Source of the DNA: Rhipicephalus microplus
Lineage: Eukaryota; Arthropoda; Arachnida; Ixodida; Ixodidae
Reading direction: 5' to 3'
Assembly (NCBI RefSeq): GCF_043290135.1
Contig: NC_134707.1
Span: forward strand, 80,990,987-81,054,986
Length of the DNA: 64,000 bases
Shown: positions 49,901-62,300 of the stretch, piece after piece
Numbering within the stretch: the stretch's first letter is position 1
Layout of the letters: every line of letters begins with the position of its first letter
The notes under the pieces: model-generated
The model's database searches: none
What the model was told of the DNA's origin: nothing
Seen by the model: the letters and a program-made list of their open reading frames with translations, nothing else
Program-made: the position numbers and the translations under genes

Positions 49901-52900
49901 ATTCTTTCAGCCTTCTTCATTAGCCTTCGAGATGCCACTGTTCGTTACGGTTATATACGTTTACGCAAATTACGTCACACACGCAATAATGAAGGGTGGC
50001 GGTTAGTACCTTGCGTGATCTGTAGGTCTACATGGAGGAAACCAAATAAACCACAGAAATTAGGTTAATTTCACAATCACAAGTACGAAATGTTGTTGGT
50101 TACCGTAACTTCACCGGCCAGTCCAAGCTTTCGGGAACGCTTAATTTTATAAATACATAGAAATGGCTCTGAATGCTTGAACAATACAAACCGCTGCTCC
50201 TTAAAGTGTAGATCAGCTCCTTGATTATGCACTCTTGATGCTTTCGATTCCAGACACTGTAATATTTCAGCTAGTTGAGTTGAGTTCACTATCCCCACAG
50301 AGACTAAAGCTATGTCAGAGGCTGGGTTTGAACTAGTTGATGTACAGTGACGTTATGAAACCAGTAAGTGCCCGACGGCGAGAACAACGAGACGACGCAC
50401 AGAGCATTTGTGTGTCGTCTTTATTTTTTTTACTCGTATCCGTGCACTTACTGGCTTTCTAAGGCTATTCTGTGCCAGTCACGGACTGATAACTGTGTTA
50501 TTTTATTCGCGTCATCATAGCAGTGAATAAAATGTCATGTCGCTCTAATAATTTGGACGGCTCATCGCTCAGACATGTTGTCAAAAAGATCACAGGCTCC
50601 CCATGATTTTGCCTGAGACGACTCGATGGACGGAATTCTTCTTTCTCTTCTCGTTCAATATACTGAACCCCTCTTCTCCTGAAAACTTTGTACGCCCCCA
50701 CTATGGTTTCGCTACGCCTCCGCAATCGTAACATGAGAACCGTTCTGCCTCTCCCCTGGTTTTCGGCTGCCTCCTTGATCGGCCCGTCTTTGACCAGACG
50801 ATGACGTTATCTTGTGGCGTCATAGTTAGGATGTGACGACGTCACAGCATTTTGCTATACGTGACGTCATAATGACATCTTTACATAATTTGTTTAGCAT
50901 CAATCGTGCTGACGCCGCCCTCACCGACAGTCAAGTTTCCTGTTTAGTGAGGTCTCTCGGACTTTAGCCTCAGTAACTGAGCAGGCCCATCAGTGATATC
51001 TGTGTCGTGAAAATCGCATGGCAGCTCACTTCGGCATTGTGGAGAGGCCCTAGCAAAACTCGCGCTCAGGTGTGACTTCAGCGTCTTTCATAATGAAATT
51101 GTGCATTGGAATGTTAAATACCGCCAAATATCACAATTTTAAGCCACGTCACTGTGTCAGCAGTGTCACCACACCTATCAACTACAACGATTACTTGTGT
51201 ACACTCACATGACGTGCATATTTCCTTCCGGCATCAGTGCTTGCTCGCGCATACGCTGTCGAAAAGCGCTGCGATGGTTCTCCGAGAGCACGCTATCTTC
51301 GGCCGTGACATACAGCGTAGAGCTATGCTCGTCGCGATGGTTGTGCGTCACTGGAGAGGCAGTGCCGCTCCTGGGAAGCGGGCAGGTTGCCTGCAGCGAC
51401 GTACACCACAAAAAGACATCGGCTCGTGCGTCTGCATTAATCCTATTGGGTGACATACACTGCGTTTATGCTTGAAGCACGCATCCGGTCATTGGCAACG
51501 CTTGCGTCGCCTTTTTATTTACTTATTTAGTTAGTTAATTAGTTAGTTGATATTTTACTTATCTATTCATTTATTGTGCCCTCGAAACCTCAGGACATTA
51601 CAGCAAAGAGTGGGGAACGAGAAATTGTACAAAATCGGGTAGTAAATAACACAACAAGAACATAACTCAACAGTGTAATAAAATAATAAACTAGAAATAG
51701 CAGTACATACAATGTAGTAAGGAAATGCTTTGCAATTAGTAATATGAACAAACAAGGTAACATGACATTTATCCCTGTTTATACAGCTTTACGACAACAA
51801 TAACAAGACGTCATGAATACCTAGTTAAACAATGTTAGCTATAACCTTGCGAAAAAAATTTTTTGTCAATGATGGTGACTATATGTGTAATTGGGAAGGT
51901 GCCTTTATTGCCAAGATGTTTTAGGAAAAAAAGGAAGGGCGGAAGGTGTTGGTATTTCCTGCTTGATTTCCGACTTGGAAGCGATGGTTTACACGGTGCG
52001 ATAAGTAATGTGGCTGTGAAATGAAGTCTTTCTGACGAAATAGATGCGAATCTTCATTTTTCTCGTCATTAAGCGCTTTGCGAAATGTATACATAGACAA
52101 GTACCAGACTTTGTCCGCACGACATAACTCTTCACAGAAAAAATGATATACACTACTACATAGTGGAATTGGAACCGTGGTTCCCGATGCAATCATGCCA
52201 GTTCAGGTGCACATATCGCAGACACGTGGGCTAATCCGCGATACTTGGGTCGCGTGTCTGACGGCGGTAATGGTCGCAGCGAAAGCGTCTGCGACGCCTT
52301 CGGAAGGCAGCCGTTCGGTCTAGTGTTCTTGGCGCTGGCGGAACACCGCTAGCAATGGCTTGCACGTGCCTCGCCGTAAGATGCGGCTGCAGAGCCTGAT
52401 GGGGCGTGCTACGAAGGGTTGCCAGCGATCCACCGGCAATATATCGAGAACCCCCAGGGAAACGTGCTAGGCCCTACGTTATTTTCGTTATACATAATTG
52501 ACCTACCATCTGTACTTTCATTAAAACCATAATGCACGCTGATGACACCACATTACTTTTTTGAGGTAACTATCTCCGTTCGCTAAAAGAACAAGTCACA
52601 GCAGAGTTATCACATATTTCCACATGGTTCGCCCGCAACAAGCTTGCAATAAATATAGGCAAAACTAAGGACGTTATGTTTTATTCCAGGAGAAAAAAAA
52701 ATCTAGATTACAGCCATATGCACTTGGAAATCAACAACTCGCCCACTGAGCGAGTTTCCACGTTTAAATATTTGGGGGTTCAAATATAGACTAAAACAGA
52801 AATCGGAAATGCTTCACGCTTATTAAAGCCAGATGTTGCTTTCCATATAACGTGCTTCGATCATTACACTTCTCTATATTTTACTCTCAAATCAGTTATT

Positions 52901-55900
52901 GTAGCGAGGTATGGCGCTTTACTTAACCAACCTACATCGAACCGATCGTACGGTTACAAAAACGTGCCCTACGTATCATTACGTCTTCTACCACAAGCTC
53001 GGATCTGTTTTCCTATACTCGGATACTGCCTTTCACATCTCAGCGAAATTATAAAACCGCGGTGTTAAGAAATTCAATTAACACCAACTTTCCACTACAC
53101 GTGAGTACGTTGTCTGCACGTGCCCGCAACACAAGGCGTGCAGGCAATGGCAACTTTAACCTTTTCAATTGTAGAAATCTATATGGCAAACGGTTGATTC
53201 AGTTCATTGGTGCTTAAACATCTGGAACACAATTTCAACTGAAGAGAAACTTGCCCGAAAATTTAAGTTGACTTGCAAAATACACTTCGTCAATCAGTCG
53301 TCTGCTTGACCACAGTGAAGATCACGCACATAATTTGTTATGCTCACCTGGTACATATCTCTCCCTTTCTTGTTTTTTTTTCTTCTTGGTTCTGATTGAA
53401 GTACGCCTGTTATTTATTCTTCAAGGCAGCCTTATGCGAAAATTTTGTGCATTCATTTTGGTGCCCCGTCTTTTTTACTTTTTACACAATGTATGCCAAG
53501 AGTTCTTTTTTATTACTTTTGTACTTAGTACTTAGCAGCAATTTCGTATTTATTGTCATCTGCGTTTCATTATATATATTGTATGTTTGAAGCTATTCAA
53601 TCAGTAAACTTGTATAAAGATTCATAATCATATCATGTGCTCCTCTGCTCCAGACATGTGAAACATATTCATGTATTAGATTGGGCTGCTAACTAGCCCC
53701 ACAGGCTAATGGTCCAAATATTTTGTAACCACTTTTGTATTCAGTTCATTGAATAAACGCTGATTGATTGATTGATTGAACCACAGAAGGAACGACTGAG
53801 TACAAAATACAGTGCAATATTTCTCTATGGCGCAATTGCGTTGCGAATGCTCTCGCCGTAACTGTCGCCCACACCGCCTGCAGCTACGTACTCCAAGTAT
53901 CGCGCTTCACTCGCCCACTTCTGGACGTCCCAGGCTCGAGGTGATAAGAGATTTACCACACTGGCCAGCTCACGCAAGTCAATGCTTTGATAAATTAGGC
54001 GAGAGAACGTCCACATCGAAGAACAAGAATTGGCTAAAACACTTTCAAAAGAGCGCAAGTTTCACACGATCCTTTTAGTGGCCGTTCATGCTTTTGGAGT
54101 CATGCGATGCTGCAGTTTTGGAGATCAGACCAGGTCACAAGTGCTAAACTATTGTGGCCACATCAGGGCCAGGTGTAGCCAAGGAGTAGCACAACAGGCC
54201 CGTGCACCCCCCCCCCCCCGAACTAATTTTAAGCCATTGGCTTCATTGTTATCATCATCAGCCTGACTACGCCCACTGCAGGACAAAGGCTTCTCCCATA
54301 TTCCGCCGCCCAAGTCTGTCCTGTGCTTGGTGCTGCCATTTTATACCCGCGAACTTCCTAACCTCACCTGCCCAGCTACCTTTGTTTCCCGCTGCCTAGC
54401 CGCGGTGGTCTTGTGGCTAAGGTACTCGGTCGGCTGCTGACCCGCAGTTTACTGGATCGAATCTCTGCTGTGGCAGCTGCATTTTCGATGCGGACGAAAA
54501 TGCTGTGTACCTGTGTGCTCAGATTTGGGTTCATGTCAAAGATCTCCAAAATAAAGTTTTCCCATTCCATTTCATTGAAGGTCTCCAGGTGGTCGAAATT
54601 TCCAGAGCCCTCCACTACGGCGTATCTCAATCACATGGTGATTTTGGGACGTTAAACCCCACATTTCAATCAACCCTTCACCCACTTGCCTTCTCTTAGA
54701 ATCCATTCTGTGATCCTTAATGTCCAACGGTTATCTCACCCTCGCGCTTCGTGACTTAGGGATTAGATTGCGTTAAATGTTGTTCAATATGTGTGTCAAT
54801 TGATTGATATGTGTGGTTTAACGTCCCAAAACCACCGCATGATTATAAGAGACGCCGTAGTGGAGGGCTCCGGAAATTTCCACCACCTGGGGTTCTTTAA
54901 CATGCCCTCAAATCAGAGCACACGGGCCTACAACATTTCCGCCTCCATCGGAAATGCAGCAGCCGATGCCGGGATTTGATCTCGTGACCTTCGGGTCAGC
55001 AGGCGAGTATCTTAGCCACTAGACCACCACTGCGGGGCCAGCGTGCACCCGAATCTGAGTACACATCCCTACAGCATTCTCGCCTCCATCTAAAATGCAG
55101 CCACCGCAGTATGTGTATGTCAAGAAAGAAGAAGAGAATGAAGTGTGGGCACGAGAGGAGAGTTTGTTCCTGGTGTGGTGAACCTAAAGTTTGCGAGATA
55201 TGGAAGTGCTTTGTCGTACGAGTCATTGAAGCCTTTCTTTTGGCCCTACTCTACCGGCGAAGTCACCTTTATTCAACCTCCTGTAGCAGTGCTAACCATA
55301 CCCTCGTTGTTAGCATGGCGACAGGCTTGTTCACAGGCGAGCGCATGAGGGGTGCCTTCATCGACCCTTCTTAATCATCCAAAGAGGGATACTAAGGCAG
55401 CTCTATACTCTTATTCAGTCAAACGTAGCTTTTCACCGTTCATCCTACTGAGTTAATATGACGCAGATTTTTAAACCTTTTGACGGCTGGGAGCCTCTGG
55501 GGCTAAATTCTAAGAACATAGGAACTTTCGAGCCCGAATTAGTGCAGGCATAAAAAGGGAGGAAACGACACGAGCGTGTTGTCCTGTCTTAGTTCGCACA
55601 CAAAAGTTCGCAAGCTTTATTCGCACCAACAAGCTCGTCTTTCGGTCTTTTTTTAAAGGTTCTTTATATCACACTTTAACTGCCGAAAGCCGGGCACCGA
55701 AGGCTGGCTGTTGTGGGAAGCCCGTCATCACCTCATCTTCAATTCTCACTCTATTGTTAAGCTTGTCTAATTTTGTACTCGACCACCAGATGCAGGAGCA
55801 AGGCATTACGGTAAAATTTGCCCCCCCCCCCCCACCACAACCTCGTTAGTGCTACTACGAATAAACTGAAGTGCCACCGAACTCCGAGTATCATTTGATG

Positions 55901-58900
55901 GACAACTATGTGCACGCCTGCAGGATTGTCGATTGTTCCGAATACCTCAAGGGTGTTCAAGGATGGCGGATGCTGGATGGCGGCAGCTTCCTGAACCGAC
56001 TTGTCCGTGACGGAAGCCCTCTGGGTGTCGATGCTGCCTGCTCGCGTCGTCTCCGTCGTGGGTGCCTTCTCGGCGCGCGTTGGTTCAGCCATCATGTCGC
56101 TCCTGGTATCGGGCAACGCTGGACATAAAAATGGCGCTTTCCATTTCCGTAGTCTCTGTTTAGTACTAGGTCGCAAAACACCGAGCACCTCTTGTTAGAA
56201 AAAAATTACGGCATATTCACGGGGTGAATGATGATGAATGGGCGAAGCTCCGGAGGGATTCATCGGTAAACTGTGAATCTTCCGTGTAATTCACCCAGTC
56301 GATCATCATGTAAAGACGTGAGAAACGCTGTGTGTGTATATACACAAATCAACTTTTATTTGTTCTTAGACGATGGATGGCTTGCGATATCCCTTGCCTC
56401 GCGCGCTCGCACATCGGGATTCTGTCTGCGAGCGCGCGCTGCTGCCGCCTTGCGCTCTCTCCACTGTGCAGCCTTATCCATCCGGCGACTCCGAGCGGGC
56501 GCCAACAGCGAACGGATTTTATTACAACGCTCCCCCTAGCGTACGTCGCCGCACTAAATCGAACGATTGCCTTCAACCAATGACACGCGCCATATGTGAC
56601 ATCATTCCTATTTTATAAGATCTCGCGTCTTTCATCAACTATAAGTAAGTACCGCTTTCTAGTTTATAACATCTTGCATCTTTTCATCATCAGCTACAAG
56701 TACCACCATCTAGTAAACACTACAAGAACTAAACGAGAGGTGGCTACATACAGGAGACGGTACCGCCATCTAGTGAACACTGCAAGAACTAAACTAGAGG
56801 TGGCTACATACAGGGGACGGTACCGCCATCTAGTGAACACTGCAAGAACTAAACTAGAGGTGGCTACATACAGGGGACGGTACTGCCATCTAGTGAACAC
56901 TGCAAGAACTAAACTAGAGGTGGCTACATACAGGCTACAGGGGACGCACAGCCCACGCCCTAAGGAGCTTCGCCCCTAAAAGAAATTGGCCCCGTATCTG
57001 CATGTAATCTGCAAATGTCGTCGAAAGACGATAGTCTTCCGTGTGGAGAGAGTGACCAAAACATCTGATGTTCTGCGTAAGAAAATCGGTGAATGGTATT
57101 CCGGAGACGCTGCGTTAGAGTGCGTCGAGCGTGCAGCGGAGGTGAACGAGCGCATCAAGTCACGTCACACGTGAGACATGAGCGACATCTGGCAGTTTCT
57201 TTTGGAAAGCAAAGCGCGTGGCCGTGCGCGCCCGTCTCAGAGGTGATAAGCTGTAGAACGCGAGGCGACGAGTAGGTTCCATCACCACCTCGTCTTAGCA
57301 AAGCGTTGGAAACACTCCCCGTTCCGTGCAAGTGTTGCAAGTGTTGCATGGTAAGCTGAGTGTGATAAGCGCTACGGTCCTTAAAATTACTTATGTACGC
57401 GTTTTCTAGTAAGAGATGCATATGCAGAATATATGCGTGTTGTTATGGCGCCACAAAAATGCGCAATATTTGCTTTTTATTTGACAATTGCACAAGCATG
57501 AACGCTCAACTTTGAGCAACATTGGTGGTCGCTGCGGATGGAGTCGGCCGTTTCAAGCACCAGATGTCGGTAAAAGTGGACAAACAGACAGACAGACTAA
57601 CATTTTTGCGTCAAAGGTCCCCAAGAAAGACTATTGTCTTTAAAAAGCGTTTCCTTCGATAGCCATCATCATCAGCCTGTCTTATTTCCGCTGCAAGACG
57701 AGACCATTGCTGTGTTCCAATTCATAGACAGCACATAGACAGTCAACGCAGACTGCTTAGAAGACAGCACCGAGCCCATGCTGTCCGAGAATCGGAAAAC
57801 GTTTAGACGGCTGTTACGCGACGAGGCGCCACCTCGCATCGAGAAGAGAAAGCCAAAATAAACAAACGTAACAGCACTAATTTCTGGTTTATTTCGCATT
57901 AAAATCTGAAAAAATTAAGCGTTACTTGCATTGAGCTACTGAACCGACTATACCGGCGAGATCCGATCTATCTGAGCTGATCTGAGCGATTCGTTGAGCC
58001 GACATCTTGTTGAGACAGCAAAGTAGCGTGCATCGTATTTGTCTACAATGCAGTCTGCTCGGAGCTGTCTATTTTCCCGGCTACGTGAGAATTGAATGGG
58101 ACTTAAGATGACCATCGTCAATTTAGCCGTCTACTTAGCCGTCTACGGTGAGTATTGGAACACACCCCATGTCTCAATGATTCCCAACACAACCTGTACT
58201 GCACGGTCTAGTTCCATTATGACGTACCGTATAAATAATTTTGACCCTGCACCTAACTGTTGGTCATTCAGTATCGCGCTTATCGTGGTACCACATAAGC
58301 CTCTAGTCGTCATAACTGATCACATTATATATATTGCGAACTGGTGCTTCTTATCGAACGTGCAAAAGAGCACCGTTTATCATCAATGTCATCGTCATCA
58401 ACATGTCACAGTACTCATTTTTGTGTCCTAACCGACCATCTGTTGCCTGTACATCTAATTAAGTGGCCTGCCCATGTCCATTTTTTTAATATGCACCAGG
58501 ATATCGGCTACCCAGTTATCCATTTTATCGCTAATGCGCACCGGGATGATCGGTGACAACAGTCTTTTTATAAACAATTCTAGCGCAAGATTGTTCTGCG
58601 AGTGTAGAAGCCAGATGATTGCATCGGCTTCTATGCTTACCTCCTTCGATAACATGCTTGTGAGTCGGCGTCTAAAGCTTAACGCAATCCAGCTGAGCTA
58701 TCCTAGTATCGTAGACTCACGCTTGATTGTGGGATCCAGGAGCACAAGGCAGAGTTCGTCGCACACACCGTCCACAACCGAGACCAACAGAAGTGTCGTC
58801 ACCAGGGAGTGGAAGACGAAACACAGGAGCACGCTACCGAGAGCAGCAGCCGTCAGCAGACTGGATAAAAAAAAGCATGGGTGATCTTTCTGCTATAAGT

Positions 58901-59225
58901 ATTGGTAAAACAAGTTAAACGTGTTTGCCCAGAGGTTTTGATTGATAAGCAGGGTTTAACGTCCGAAAACAACCATATGATTATGATAGACGCCGTAGGG
59001 GAGGACTCCGGAATTTTCGACCTCCAGGGGTTCTTTAACGTGCACCCAAATCTGAGCACACGGGCCTACAACATTTCCGCCTCCATCGGAAGTGCAGGCG
59101 CCGCAGACGGGATTTGATCCCGCGACCTGCGAGTCAGCAGCCGAGTACCTTAGCCACTAGACCACCGTGGCGGGGCATGCCCAGTGGTAGCTGAGTGGTT
59201 ATTGTCCATTGTTCTGCCTTCAGGG

Positions 59226-59323
<98 letters not shown>

Positions 59324-62300
59324 GCAGGCAGGCAGTCAGGTAGGTAGGTAGGTAGGTAGGTAGGTAGGTAGGTAGATAGGTAGGTAGGTAGGTAGGTAGG
59401 TAGGTAGGTAGGTAGGCACGCAGGTAGGTAGGTAGGTAGGTAGGTAGGTAGGTTGGTAGGCACGCAGGTAGGTAGGTAGGTAGGTAGGTAGGTAGGTAGG
59501 TAGGTAGGTAGGTAGGTAGGTAGGTAGGTAGGTCTGGCTCAACAGCAAGAGTTCAGGCAAACTTATTCGATAAAATGATTCGCAGAGACCTGAGGGTGCC
59601 AGGTCCGAGCCTGACAAGCAGGTGTAGTGCAGCGCGCCTCGCCAGCGTCGACTCGGCCATAGCTGCAGCGATGGTCGTGGCCGATACGAAGTACAGCTGC
59701 GAGGGCTGTAAGAAAGTATGAGCTCATTGTGGGTAGAAAAGCATCAGTAAAAAAGACAAGGTATGATTTTGACTACAAAAAAGAATATACAAAACTCCCT
59801 CTTTTTAGGAATTTAAGTTGCCGATATAGCGCCCTGACTTCCCTTTTCTAGAAACCGGGCAAAGCCTAAAAGGGTATTAAAAAAAACGATCATTATATCA
59901 GAAGATTACCTTCTCAATACCAAAGTTTCTAAGCTTGCAGTGACTGGATTCTTGTTGAAGGAAAAAATGCGCTAGAAAAAAATCCGGGTGTCAACACCAC
60001 CTTTATTTTTCGCACCACTCACAGTGACGTCACAGCTTTACTAAATCGTACGTCGTTCGTAATAAGTAGACGAGAACTACATTGCGCTCTCATAAGACCT
60101 TAGACAGAACGTACCAAGTTTCAGAAAGCTTCGTCGGCCAATGTCGCAAAAGTACGTCACATCGAAATTCGTGACGTCACGTGTAGAGACTTCGGCATAA
60201 ATTTCAAAAGTCAGAGTAGGTTTGGAAGAATGATCAACAAAAGTTATTCATTCTTGCATAACTGATGTACACTGTAATTAAGGCACACGTACTACGTTGA
60301 TATCTCAGGGCTCTTTCCACGCTTGAGGTTTGGCACTCATATTTCCTTGCTATTTTCCTTTGCTTGCTTTGGTCAATTTGTTTTACACAAGATACGCATA
60401 TATGCTGTATTTTACTAAAACGTAAATGCAATGTAATCTGCAATTTTCTTGAAAGTACTCCCTCGAAGTAATTCACTGGATTACTCAATTTACAGCTGAT
60501 AAATGTTGCACAGAATTCATCATCATCACTGCCAGCCTGACTGCGCCCACTGCTGGACAAAGACCTCTCCCGTGATCCGCCACTCAACCTAGTCTTGTGC
60601 TTTCCGTTGCCACGTTAAACCTGCAAACTTTTTCATCTCATCGGCTCCCCTAACTTGTCTCCCTTTCGTGCGTTTGCCGTCCGTGGGAATCCGGTCAGTT
60701 ACCCTTCATGACCAGTGGGTATCCGCCCTACGTACTACGTGCCTGGCCTATGTCCATTCCTTCTTCTTGATTTCAATTATAATATCCTTAACCCCGGTTT
60801 GTTACCTGACTTGCTCTTCTCTCTTCTTGTCTCTTAAGGTTACACCTATCGTTTTCATTTCCATCGCTCGAAGCGTCGTCGTCAATTTAGGCTGAACGCT
60901 CTCTGTAACCCTCGTGGCTTCTGCTCCGTAGATAAGTACCGGCAATATGCAGCTGTTATATACCTTCTTTTTGAGTTTTAGTGGTTGATTACCATTCATG
61001 GTTCTAGTACGCTTGCCGAATATTAACCATTCCACCTTTATACTTTTAGATATTGCATTCTCATGGTCCAGCTTCGCTATTGCTACCTGTCCTAAGTAGA
61101 CAAATTTCTTTACATGTCCCAGCGTCTCTCCACCTATCGCAAAGCGATGTTTTCTGCCGAGACTGTTGCACATTACTTTAGCTTTTTACATTTTATTTTC
61201 AGAACTGCTTTTCTCTTTTACATGTCCCGTTCAATATTCATGATCTGTAGTTCATCCCCTGAGTTACTCATCAAGGCAATGTCATCAGTGAATCGCACGT
61301 TACTAAGATACTCTCCATTAACTTTAATCCCTAACTGTTCGCAATATATGGCCCTCAAAACCTCCTTTAAATACGCGGTGAATAGCATTGGAGAGATCTT
61401 GTCTCACTGCCCTGTACCCTTCTGTATAGGGATTCTGTCGCTTTCTTTAAGAATAATTATGGTGGCTGCGAATTTATTGAGATTTCTTCCAGTATGTTTA
61501 TGTAGGTTTCTTCGAAGCCCTGGTTCCGTAGTGCCTGCATTACTGCTGATGTCTCGACTGAGTTGACGGCTTTTCGTAATCTATGAAGGCGATGTATAGA
61601 GGCTGGTTGTATTCCGCGCATGTCTTTATTGCCTGATTGATAGTATGATTATGGTCAATTGTACAGTAGCCTGTACGAAATCCTGCTTGGTCCTTTGGTT
61701 GATTGAACTCTAATGTCACTTTAATTCTATTAGCCATTTTTTCCAAATAGTTTGCGGAGAACGGACCTGTAATTTTTCAAGTTCTTGAAGTCTCTTTTCC
61801 TATAGATTAGGATGGTGTGGGCGTTCTTCCAGCATTCTGGTTTTCTTCCCATCAATAGACACTTCGTATATAAAGAACACTGCAGAGTTACACTACCCAT
61901 CACAGCATAAAAAAATTATTCACTGTAATATCATTCTCGCTATGAGATAACTTTTTTTGTTTTCATCTAATTTAGATCTGCTTGGTTTAACTCCTCGTAC
62001 ACCACCCTCACCACACTTAATCTTCGGAACGCTAGCACTAGTTTTTTTCGCCCATCACACCGCTCATCCCCTAATACTCGTGTGTCACGTGCAAGACCCC
62101 TACGGTCACAAGGAGTAGTAATAAACTAAACTTTTGGTCCTTGTTCACGGCACTTATACTCTCATGTTTTTATCCGAGACTAATATAAGACTATCCGGAG
62201 TTCTAACGTCTCAAAACCACGATGTGATCACGAGGGACACTGTAGTGCAGGGCTCCGGAAATTTGAACCATCAGGTGTTCCTCGACGTGCACCGACATCA

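Noticed and set aside
53757..53780. TGAT tail as the LINE partner of the CAATCA-tailed SINE
   Set aside because: On the same strand the two tails are different (TGATTGA versus AATCAATCA), and no shared 3' body sequence was seen.
56596..56979. 127-codon ORF over the minisatellite as a gene
   Set aside because: It consists mainly of the repeat unit; no promoter, signal or homology.
59134..59617. Open frames reading [10 protein letters not shown] and similar on the minus strand
   Set aside because: They are translations of the GGTA/GATA microsatellite, not a protein.
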